Assembly (NCBI GenBank): GCA_934589145.1
Contig: CAKTNW010000046.1
Location: forward strand, 1 to 12,523
Length of the DNA stretch: 12,523 nucleotides
Direction of reading: 5' to 3'
Origin: an uncultured Oscillospiraceae bacterium
GTDB taxonomy: Bacteria > Bacillota > Clostridia > Oscillospirales > Oscillospiraceae
The notes under the pieces: generated by a model
What the model was told of the DNA's origin: nothing
What the model saw: only the letters and a program-made list of their open reading frames with translations
Database searches by the model: none
Position numbers and translations under genes: made by a program
Shown: piece by piece, positions 1 to 4,929 of the stretch
How positions within the stretch are numbered: position 1 is the stretch's first letter
How the letters are laid out: every line of letters starts with the position of its first letter

Positions 1-94
1 CCTCCAGTAGCCTTGCATCCAGCTCCTTGCGCAGGAGCTTCTGTTCTACCTCTTGCAGAAATCTTTCCTTCTGCGATACGATTTCAGTGTTCAT
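1..94 (-). CDS. Hypothetical protein, N-terminal part only (runs off left edge)
   Basis: The minus strand shows an ATG at 94-92 preceded by a strong ribosome binding site, GGAGGG, at about 7 bases, and the frame stays open to the window edge (31 codons). The visible residues start MNTEIVSQKERFLQEVEQ and are rich in Glu, Lys, Leu and Arg, which suggests a charged amphipathic helix. I do not recognise the family. It lies just downstream of a hairpin on the same strand (113-149). The start is well supported; the function is unknown. Confidence 0.55.
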   Translation of the reverse strand, partial: MNTEIVSQKERFLQEVEQKLLRKELDARLLE

Positions 95-112
95 TCAAAC
101 CCTCCTCATTAC

Positions 113-149
113 AAAAAGCAGGCTTATGCACTTTCTCGCTTCAGCCTGC
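113..149 (-). terminator. Possible intrinsic terminator on the minus strand
   Basis: Seven-base arms GCAGGCT (118-124) and AGCCTGC (143-149) enclose an 18-base loop. On the minus strand the stem is followed by a run of T (complement of 113-117). It would end transcription coming from the remnant at 203-355, but it sits only about 20 bases before the start at 94, so it could also act as a leader attenuator for that gene. The loop is long, hence modest confidence. Confidence 0.4.
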
Positions 150-202
150 CCCCCTGTCATCCAAATCGACTTATTAAATTGCAAAGGATGTTCTTACGCT
201 TT

Positions 203-355
203 TTAGATTTCTTCACTCTTTTCGCTCAGCAGTTTCACAAACTCTGCTGGAGCGTACACAGGAATCGGTGCGTTGCTGTAATCTTTTCTCTCTTTCCGCG
301 CTGGCGCGCATTGGATATTCTGTTGTTTCACCGAATAAATACTGTTTTGTGTGCT
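203..355 (-). pseudogene. Open-frame remnant, C-terminal tail of an unknown protein
   Basis: A minus-strand frame is open for 50 codons and ends in TAA at 205-203. Its last residues read KDYSNAPIPVYAPAEFVKLL and then SEKSEEI, which looks like a genuine protein tail in composition. No ATG with a ribosome binding site precedes it; the only candidate start is a GTG at 331-329 without a recognisable RBS. I read it as the 3' end of a gene whose front was lost at the junction near 323-343, where a short motif shared with the repeats at 1198-1359 and 3848-4010 occurs. It could also be chance. Apart from this, 95-350 shows only the hairpin at 113-149. Confidence 0.3.
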
Positions 356-393
356 TCAACTCGGCTTTTTCACAAGATTTGAACGGCGGGCAT

Positions 394-429
394 GAAGTGT
401 ACTTCGTGGAAGTAGACTTCATTTCGACA
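394..429 (+). promoter_or_regulatory. Putative operator of cassette 1: double GAAGT-N2-ACTTC dyad plus Spo0A box
   Basis: Two inverted repeats of the form GAAGT-N2-ACTTC lie at 394-405 and 409-420, separated by three bases (period 15). Two bases later comes TTCGACA at 423-429, identical to the Spo0A box consensus known from Bacillus. The same layout with the same two-base gap occurs before cassette 2. The dyad could be the XRE protein's own operator, and the heptamer could bind Spo0A or the Spo0A-like partner. No convincing -35/-10 pair could be assigned, so the promoter itself is not called. Binding is inferred, not shown. Confidence 0.5.
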
Positions 430-470
430 TAAAATCTCCATAGAACTTATAAACTATGGAGGTCTTCAGG

Positions 471-737
471 ATGAAACCATACCCAGCGCTGCTCTCTGAG
501 CTTCTTTCCGCGGAATTGTCTTCCCTGCGGCAGAAGATGGCGCTGACGCAGGAAGCGATGGCGGAGCAGCTTCGTATCTCCAGCCGTGCGTACAGTGATT
601 TGGAGCGAGGGAGATACGCGGCTTCCGCACCGACCCTGATGTTTCTCTTTTCCATGCTGGATACGGAGGCGCAGGGTGCGTTGATCCGGCAGTTTATGCA
701 ACGTGTTCAAGCGCTGGAGGGGACGGATGCGGCATGA
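471..737 (+). CDS. XRE-family HTH regulator, cassette 1
   Basis: This is an 88-residue, probably cytoplasmic, DNA-binding protein. Residues about 18-66 form a Cro/C1-type helix-turn-helix: a first helix LRQKMALTQEAMAEQL, then the turn and recognition segment RISSRAYSDLERGR typical of XRE proteins. A short C-terminal helix (67-83) may serve dimerisation. The upstream in-frame ATG at 456 is not the start because its own bases supply the GGAGG ribosome binding site (458-462) for the ATG at 471, eight bases away. The stop overlaps the start of the Spo0A-like gene (ATGA), implying translational coupling and perhaps a complex. The gene is about 90% identical in protein to 4663-4929. The HTH assignment is firm; targets are unknown, and autoregulation through the dyads at 394-420 is inference. 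Confidence 0.88.
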   Translation: MKPYPALLSELLSAELSSLRQKMALTQEAMAEQLRISSRAYSDLERGRYAASAPTLMFLFSMLDTEAQGALIRQFMQRVQALEGTDAA

Positions 738-1078
738 ATTCTGTAACAGATATTGTCGAAGTCTATGATCTGCTGTACCGCCTTGGTTTCTCCGCGACCG
801 GTACCCCATTCTTTCATCTCTCCTATGCGGTCTATCTTGCCTCGCTTAATCCGCACTGGCTGGTAAAACCATCGCAGCGGTTATATCCCGAAGTTGCATA
901 CCAGTATAATTCGAATCTGCTTCAGGTTGTCCGAAGCATTGATGGCTTCGCCTGCGCTTCTTGGCGTGAAAACGCCGGCCTCCTATGTAGCCTTACTTGC
1001 CGTCCGCTGACAGCCGCCCCAACCTCTGCGCAGTTTTTGCGAATTCTGACGCACTGCATACGGAGCGGAATGGTATAG
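734..1078 (+). CDS. Stand-alone Spo0A C-terminal DNA-binding domain protein, cassette 1
   Basis: The 114 residues align along their whole length with the C-terminal effector domain of Spo0A: an N-terminal helical part ending HLSYAVYLASLNPHWL, the segment QRLYPEVAYQYNSNLLQVV (compare LYPDIAKKFNTTASRVE in Bacillus Spo0A), the recognition helix region with RSIDGFACASW, and a tail PTSAQFLRIL resembling the KPTNSEF motif. The response-regulator receiver domain is absent, so there is no phosphoacceptor aspartate. In the recognition helix one Arg of the Bacillus V-E-R-A-I-R pattern is kept (V-V-R-S-I-D) while others differ, so DNA specificity may have shifted. Copy 1 carries extra Cys residues (85, 89, 108) where copy 2 has Arg or Tyr, suggesting relaxed constraint or divergence. 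It is coupled to the XRE gene by ATGA. A role as a Spo0A competitor or dedicated regulator is inference. Confidence 0.8.
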   Translation: MNSVTDIVEVYDLLYRLGFSATGTPFFHLSYAVYLASLNPHWLVKPSQRLYPEVAYQYNSNLLQVVRSIDGFACASWRENAGLLCSLTCRPLTAAPTSAQFLRILTHCIRSGMV

Positions 1079-1121
1079 CGCATGCTTTTACGGAAATACG
1101 GCTCACCTGCAACCAGTAAAC

Positions 1122-1168
1122 AAATAGAGCGAAGAAGCGGTATATACTACCGCTCTTTCGCTCTATTT
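1122..1168 (+). terminator. Hairpin terminator of cassette 1
   Basis: A perfect 12-bp outer stem, AAATAGAGCGAA (1122-1133) with TTCGCTCTATTT (1157-1168), encloses an inner stem GCGGTA/TACCGC (1137-1142, 1148-1153). The copy at 5311-5356 keeps both helices through paired base changes, so the structure is under selection. The U-rich tail is weak (CTGTCTTCCTTC). Confidence 0.75.
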
Positions 1169-1197
1169 CTGTCTTCCTTCTTATTTAGACTCAATCT

Positions 1198-1359
1198 TTG
1201 TTTTTTGATGATTTCGCTCGAAATTGTGATTTTCTCTAAGAGACTTCCGGGATACGCAGCTTTACAGTCCAAATGATTCTGGACGTCATATGATTGTGCT
1301 GCGCAGCTATTCCCCCGTTTCCTATGGAAAAATCGTATCCTTTTGCTTCATCCGAATAA
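1198..1359. repeat. Left copy of a ~160-bp direct repeat flanking the rloAB region
   Basis: From about 1198 to 1359 the sequence matches 3848-4010, without gaps over the last 150 bases, at roughly 85% identity by eye. Its right end is the motif TTGCTTCATCCGAATAA. Differences fall mainly in the third codon position of a minus-strand frame (see 1236-1358), so the repeat is a piece of a once-coding sequence. It ends next to CGAATA repeated ten bases apart (1353-1358, 1363-1368). The two copies are in direct orientation on either side of rloAB. Confidence 0.75.
1236..1358 (-). pseudogene. 3'-terminal gene fragment, left copy
   Basis: On the minus strand a frame reads from YSDEAKGYDFSIGNG to a TAG at 1238-1236; its final residues are IIWTVKLRIPEVS. 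The right-hand repeat encodes the same 40 residues with nine substitutions and the same stop. About half the nucleotide differences are at codon position three, which argues that an intact ancestor encoded a protein here. There is no start codon or ribosome binding site, and the frame is closed upstream (TAG inside the hairpin region). I do not recognise the protein family. Confidence 0.5.
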
Positions 1360-1383
1360 TGTCGAATAGCTATGAGCCATGCA

Positions 1384-1424
1384 GAAGGCTGGCTATTGCA
1401 TGACTACTGCAACAACCAGCCTTC
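1384..1424 (-). terminator. Hairpin downstream of rloB
   Basis: Nine-base arms GAAGGCTGG (1384-1392) and CCAGCCTTC (1416-1424) pair perfectly, with an inner TTGCA/TGCAA pairing (1396-1400, 1408-1412). It lies about 20 bases past the rloB stop. There is no T-run after it on the minus strand, so termination may be inefficient or factor-assisted. The rest of 1079-1444 holds the cassette terminator and the repeat. Confidence 0.5.
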
Positions 1425-1444
1425 CATATGTGTCTGTCTGCGAA

Positions 1445-2101
1445 TTAGTACAGCCCGCACTCGACCAAAATCTTTTCTACTGCTTCATGCATCGTCAGAG
1501 CCGGATTGTCTTCATAGTATTCGTAGCCGCCATGGCGTATCAGACTTTTTCCGTTGTCTTTATTCATTTTCATAATTTCTTTTGCTCGTTGAATCGCTGC
1601 ACGCACATCATCCAAGCCCAGCTTTGAAAGGCACCGCTTGAAATTATTTTCATGCTTATACTGATCAAGATTCTCAAATTTCTCACCGAAAATTTGATTG
1701 ATATGGCTTAGATATTGTGTTCTGTCTGTAAGCGAACCATTACATTTTTTCTTGTGCAGTACAATCCAAAGCTCGAACGTGTAATTGCTGTAACCAAGAC
1801 CATACGAAATATGCTTTTCCGTTTTTGCCGCCTTTAACTCATTAAGAATACTTCTAAACTTTTCTACATGAATTGCCGTTTTGCTTTCCACATCACAAAT
1901 ATGTATTACCTCCGGCGTCGATATTGCATTGACGCCTTTGGCAAACTTCATAGGATGCTGCTGAACCTTTGGTTCAATGGCAACTTTATACTCTTTACCT
2001 TCCTGTTCGTTGATTCTATCGCGGAGCCACAACAAATACCAACGTTCTGTTTCACCCTCTACCGTAAATGTATATTTCTTTGTTTCTAGCATATCAGTCA
2101 T
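1445..2101 (-). CDS. rloB: RloB-like TOPRIM-fold protein (AbiLii-type defence partner)
   Basis: The 218-residue protein shows the landmarks of the RloB family: an early acidic motif VEGETE (14-19), a second acidic motif HICDVESK (67-74) fitting the TOPRIM D-x-D/E position, and SNYTFELWIVLH (105-116), close to the family's S-N-x-x-F-E-L-W signature. These acidic residues are those expected to bind metal in a nuclease-like TOPRIM site. The start overlaps the rloA stop by eight bases (ATGACTGA) with an AGGTG ribosome binding site upstream, so the two genes are translationally coupled. A second in-frame ATG lies three codons on. RloB proteins pair with AAA15-type ATPases in abortive-infection systems of the AbiL kind; the defensive role here is by family analogy. 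Base composition is more AT-rich than the neighbouring core genes. Confidence 0.82.
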   Translation of the reverse strand: MTDMLETKKYTFTVEGETERWYLLWLRDRINEQEGKEYKVAIEPKVQQHPMKFAKGVNAISTPEVIHICDVESKTAIHVEKFRSILNELKAAKTEKHISYGLGYSNYTFELWIVLHKKKCNGSLTDRTQYLSHINQIFGEKFENLDQYKHENNFKRCLSKLGLDDVRAAIQRAKEIMKMNKDNGKSLIRHGGYEYYEDNPALTMHEAVEKILVECGLY

Positions 2102-3428
2102 GGCTATTCACCTCACTGTTCGCTGAAACAATTTCTTCAAGCATAGGTGCAAAGTCAACATCTGTAATTGCCCCATAGCGATTTACGAAATAGTTGCTCA
2201 TATAATCCTCGCCCTTACGGATACCATCGGCTGTTCTAAAATCCGATAAGGAATACTGAACACTCTGGTTTGTTTTCTCATCCCGTTCCACAAATTTAAT
2301 TTCATCTCTTCTGAAAAGTGAAGCATCGAGGAAAATCGGGTTGTGTGTATTAAAAATAAGCTGGGCATGGTGGATATTGATCTCATCGTTATGAAAAATA
2401 TTAATAATATTCATCAAAGCCATTGGATGAATCGATGCATCGAATTCATCCATAACCAATGTACCACCATTCAGGATTGCATTAATCACAAGTGGGAACT
2501 CGTTGATAAAGCGAATCGTTCCATACGATTCGTATGCATCAGCCTGAATTGCAATTTTCTTGTTCTCAAAAATCGAACACAGCGAAACATCGTCACTATC
2601 TGCTGCCTGCCTATATCCCAGAGCATTGGAGCGTACACCAAATGCCTTTGCGGCATCAGTCAGCGTTCTTTCAATATAAACGGTGTTCTCCTTTGGATTT
2701 GCGAACTTCCGCATTACCTTTATCGCATCTGCACGATAAATTACCATGAATTTCTCGTCAAACCATTTTAAGATCAATGCGACAAGATCCTTCGCAAAAA
2801 TTGTTTTAAACCCGTTGTTCAAAAACAGTTCTGTATCACTCAAACTGCTTCTTGCGATGTCCATGGTTTTTGCTGTTTTTCTTTTAATGCTCTTATTTAC
2901 ATATTGCTTTATAGGTGCCAGCAAGAAGACCTCTAAGGTTTTTCCTCGCGAGAAGATCAATTTGTCATTTACAGACAGGCATTCTTCTACAATTCTTCTG
3001 GGATAATCCACTTCCAAGAAATTCCCGAGATCGAGTTTCAGCGTATACTCAATAAGCAGATTCGATTCTGTAAAGCGGATTGCAAATTCCGTACAGGCTT
3101 TCTCACCCAAATTATTCGGTATCAGTTCCAGTGAATAGGCTGCCTCATTTGGAGAACTGTGTTCGCTCGCATTTTGAATATTCCCTCGTAAGACAATTGC
3201 CCTCATCGTATCCATTGCCCCGATCAGATTTGTTTTCCCTGCTGCATTGGGACCATATATAACTGCAGAACAAAGTCCTTTCATTTCCTTAAGTTTTCCC
3301 TCTTTTTGAACAATTTGTTCTGTTTGTACGCTATAGTCCAAGCCCGTCTGCTTTGGGGCCGGCTGCATTGAGAATGTCGTCGTATCCTTAAACGACCGAT
3401 AGTTTTTTGTTCTAAACTCCAGAAGCAT
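2094..3428 (-). CDS. rloA: RloA-like AAA15/ABC-type ATPase (AbiLi-type defence ATPase)
   Basis: The 444-residue protein has a complete SMC/ABC-like ATPase core. It has the N-terminal FRTKNYRSFKD strand-turn typical of AAA15 proteins, Walker A GPNAAGKT (59-66), a signature-like motif ESYGTIRFIN (300-309), Walker B TLVMDEFD with the D-loop (323-334, ending ASIHP), and the switch histidine in FNTHNP (359-364). RRDEIKFVE (373-381) is also characteristic of this family. No membrane segment or secretion signal is visible, so it is cytoplasmic. The start at 3428 has AAGGAG eight bases upstream and a good sigma-A-type promoter before it. In the known pairs the ATPase senses infection and activates the RloB partner; that mechanism is borrowed from related systems. 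Confidence 0.86.
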   Translation of the reverse strand: MLLEFRTKNYRSFKDTTTFSMQPAPKQTGLDYSVQTEQIVQKEGKLKEMKGLCSAVIYGPNAAGKTNLIGAMDTMRAIVLRGNIQNASEHSSPNEAAYSLELIPNNLGEKACTEFAIRFTESNLLIEYTLKLDLGNFLEVDYPRRIVEECLSVNDKLIFSRGKTLEVFLLAPIKQYVNKSIKRKTAKTMDIARSSLSDTELFLNNGFKTIFAKDLVALILKWFDEKFMVIYRADAIKVMRKFANPKENTVYIERTLTDAAKAFGVRSNALGYRQAADSDDVSLCSIFENKKIAIQADAYESYGTIRFINEFPLVINAILNGGTLVMDEFDASIHPMALMNIINIFHNDEINIHHAQLIFNTHNPIFLDASLFRRDEIKFVERDEKTNQSVQYSLSDFRTADGIRKGEDYMSNYFVNRYGAITDVDFAPMLEEIVSANSEVNSHD

Positions 3429-3470
3429 CGAACATTCTCCTTCATAACATTTTGCAAAGGTGTACTGTAT

Positions 3471-3498
3471 ATTATACTCCTATACTATTTTTAGTCAA
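3471..3498 (-). promoter_or_regulatory. Sigma-A-type promoter of rloAB
   Basis: On the minus strand TTGACT (complement of 3493-3498) and a perfect TATAAT (complement of 3471-3476) are separated by 16 bases. Transcription would begin near 3464, about 36 bases before the rloA start. Confidence 0.8.
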
Positions 3499-3513
3499 CA
3501 ATTATCTATGCTA

Positions 3514-3551
3514 TTTTGCAAATTTTTCGCAAAACAATATTGCAAATTGCT
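3514..3551 (-). promoter_or_regulatory. Cluster of GCAAA motifs upstream of the rloAB promoter
   Basis: TTTTGCAAA (3514-3522), TCGCAAAA (3527-3534) and TGCAAATTGC (3541-3550) follow one another about 12 to 14 bases apart just upstream of the -35 box, and a further TTTTGCAAA lies at 3459-3468 around the expected transcription start. The spacing and the flanking of the promoter are what an operator array would look like. No regulator is known. Confidence 0.3.
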
Positions 3552-3646
3552 TCTTATGGTATTCTTTCCGAGATGCGCACAAATATACCCTTCGCGCTTG
3601 CACCTCCTGATGCAGCCTTCAAACATTCTAATCTGTATTTTCAGGG

Positions 3647-3781
3647 TTATATGCCTTCTTTTTCGAGATAAGCTGGAATGCGCATATACTTCCAGTGTAC
3701 GGACAAGCTTTCGATGCCCTCAGTAGTTCCAGCATAAGGTGTAACGTCTTCCTCGATTTTTTGCTGAACGGTTTCCTCCTG
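3647..3781 (-). pseudogene. Open-frame remnant, C-terminal end of an unknown protein
   Basis: A minus-strand frame of 44 codons without a start ends in TAA at 3649-3647. Residues such as KIEEDVTPYAGTTEGIE and VHWKYMRIPAYLEKEGI have a natural protein composition. Another open frame runs into it from about 3858 in a different register (KKRETEYIEEVDNGLKCEKV), so a gene broken by a frameshift is possible. I do not recognise a family. Between 3552 and 3847 I see nothing else beyond these fragments. Confidence 0.25.
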
Positions 3782-3847
3782 CTATAAACCTTTTCGCACT
3801 TTAGTCCGTTATCAACTTCTTCAATATATTCAGTTTCTCGCTTTTTC

Positions 3848-4010
3848 TTTGTACTCGGATAATTTCGCTCAGAATTATGATTTTCTCTAAGAGATTTCCG
3901 GGATACGCAGCTTTATCGTCCAAATGATCCTGGATGTTGTGTGATTGCGTTGAAACGTCATTTCCCCGTTTCCTACAGAAAAATCGTATCCTTTTGCTTC
4001 ATCCGAATAA
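3848..4010. repeat. Right copy of the ~160-bp direct repeat, abutting the sigK remnant
   Basis: It matches 1198-1359 and ends with the same TTGCTTCATCCGAATAA. The next bases enter the sigK-like reading frame, so the repeat end is the truncation point of that gene. Around the join lies an inverted repeat, CGAATA (4004-4009) and TATTCG (4018-4023), separated by eight bases, whose right arm is inside sigK codons. Confidence 0.75.
3887..4009 (-). pseudogene. 3'-terminal gene fragment, right copy
   Basis: The minus-strand frame reads YSDEAKGYDFSVGNG through IIWTIKLRIPEIS to a TAG at 3889-3887, matching the left copy (1236-1358) at 31 of 40 residues. Substitutions such as Val/Ile, together with an excess of third-position changes, point to former coding constraint. 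There is no start. Confidence 0.5.
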
Positions 4011-4515
4011 AAAATACTATTCGCAGTCCGCCGATCAGGAGGATCTGATCTCGATCGGCACCATCGGGCTTATCAAAGGGATCTCGACCTTCGACGCCGG
4101 CAAGGGTGCCCGTCTCGCAACCTATGCAGCCAGGTGTGTAGAGAATGAGATCCTGATGTATTTCCGGTCGATGAAGAAGACGGCGGGGGATGTTTCGCTT
4201 TCGGAGTGTATTGAGACCGGGAAGGACGGGAACGCGCTGTCGCTGATGGATGTTCTGTGCTCGGACGAGGATCTGTTCGAGGACTTGAGCGCGCGGCAGA
4301 CGTATAAAAAACTCTACGAGGTCATGGACGAGGTTTTGTCGGAGCGCGAACGGATGGTCATCACGCTGCGCTACGGGCTGGGCGACCGGACGCCGCTGAC
4401 GCAGCGGGAGATCGCCGCAAAATGCGGCATCAGCCGGTCGTATGTGTCGCGGATCGAGAAAAAAGCCCTCGCTGCGCTCCAACAGGCGCTGCAGGACTAC
4501 ACGCAGACAATATAA
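4009..4515 (+). pseudogene. sigK: 5'-truncated late sporulation sigma factor (sigK type; spoIIIC-like 3' part)
   Basis: About 168 codons encode sigma-70 regions 2.2 to 2.4 ([17 protein letters not shown], then ATYAARCVENEILM) and region 4 with the HTH LTQREIAAKCGISRSYVSRI. The DVSL motif and region 4 resemble sigma-K more than the complete sigma-E nearby. Family members are about 230-240 residues and have region 1.2/2.1 and an H-N-L-R-L-V-A-H-I-V stretch before K-K-Y-Y; here the match begins exactly at KKYY and everything before it is the repeat. The frame extends upstream to an ATG at 3934, but those codons are antisense to the repeat's remnant and the ATG lacks a ribosome binding site. Either this is a dead gene, or it is the 3' half of a sigK split by a skin-type element whose 5' half lies left of the window, as in Bacillus subtilis. 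No internal stop or frameshift is seen. Confidence 0.72.
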
Positions 4516-4580
4516 AAACAGCACCTCGTTTGTCTTACGTGCTTCAAATCGTTTTTTTACAAGTCTTGAACGAAGAGCAC

Positions 4581-4616
4581 GAAGTAAACTTCATGGAAGT
4601 AGGCTTCCTTTCGACA
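4581..4616 (+). promoter_or_regulatory. Putative operator of cassette 2: double dyad plus Spo0A box
   Basis: GAAGT-AA-ACTTC (4581-4592) and GAAGT-AG-GCTTC (4596-4607) repeat the 15-base period of copy 1, with one imperfect arm. TTCGACA at 4610-4616 matches the Spo0A box exactly and sits two bases after the dyads, as in copy 1. Downstream spacing to the start codon differs by five bases between copies, while this block is kept. Confidence 0.5.
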
Positions 4617-4662
4617 TAAAATCTTCATAGTTAATTGATTATAAACTATGGAGGTCTTCAGG

Positions 4663-4929
4663 ATGAAACCATACCCGGCGCTGCTCTCGGAGCTTCTTTC
4701 CACAGAATTGTCTTCCCTGCGGCAGCAGATGGCATTGACGCAGGAAGCCATGGCAGAACGGCTTCGTATTTCCAGCCGTGCATACAGCGATTTGGAGCGG
4801 GGGCGGTACGCTGCCTCCGCACCGACCTTGATGTTCCTCTTTTCCATGCTGGATGCCGAGGCGCTGGACGCGCTGGTTCAGCAGTTTATGAAACGTGTTC
4901 AGGCGCTGGAAGGGACGGATGCGGCATGA
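4663..4929 (+). CDS. XRE-family HTH regulator, cassette 2
   Basis: An 88-residue paralogue of 471-737 with nine substitutions. The HTH (about 18-66) is intact, with LTQEAMAERLRISSRAYSDL unchanged except for one Gln-to-Arg, so both copies probably recognise related DNA. Six of the differences cluster at 65-78 (LDAEALDALVQQFMKRVQ region), after the HTH, where dimer or partner contacts might lie. The start at 4663 is chosen because GGAGG at 4650-4654 is its ribosome binding site; the ATG at 4648 is part of that site. It overlaps the next gene by ATGA. No terminator is visible between the sigK remnant's stop (4515) and this gene, so it could be co-transcribed with it. Confidence 0.88.
   Translation: MKPYPALLSELLSTELSSLRQQMALTQEAMAERLRISSRAYSDLERGRYAASAPTLMFLFSMLDAEALDALVQQFMKRVQALEGTDAA

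Larger units (their letters stand above)
351..1168 (+). repeat. Copy 1 of an 818-bp duplicated transcription unit (XRE + Spo0A_C cassette)
   Basis: Similarity to 4539-5356 begins at GTGCTTCAA, runs through the regulatory region and both genes, and ends with the hairpin terminator. Both copies are 818 bases long and lie in direct orientation. Outside this unit the flanks differ: here the left flank is the junction at 323-343, there it is the end of the sigK remnant. Protein identity between copies, counted by eye, is 79/88 for the XRE protein and 96/114 for the Spo0A-like protein. Confidence 0.85.

Noticed and set aside
379..407. Promoter of cassette 1 with -35 TTGAAC
   Set aside because: TTGAAC is present in both copies, but the bases 17 further on (CTTCGT, CTTCAT) do not resemble a -10 box.
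456..470. Upstream ATG of the XRE genes (also at 4648)
   Set aside because: The ATG overlaps the GGAGG that serves the ATG 15 bases later; the later start gives ideal spacing in both copies.
734..1078. Interpretation of the XRE/Spo0A_C pair as a toxin-antitoxin module
   Set aside because: Small overlapping genes with an XRE partner fit superficially, but the second protein is a DNA-binding domain and nothing suggests toxicity.
3934..4008. In-frame ATG extending the sigK remnant to a 193-residue protein
   Set aside because: These codons are antisense to the repeat's conserved minus-strand frame, no ribosome binding site precedes the ATG, and nothing resembles the sigma factor N terminus.
4635..4925. 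211-residue frame continuous with the second Spo0A-like gene
   Set aside because: Its first part is the XRE gene in another frame; the real start is the ATGA overlap at 4926, as in copy 1.
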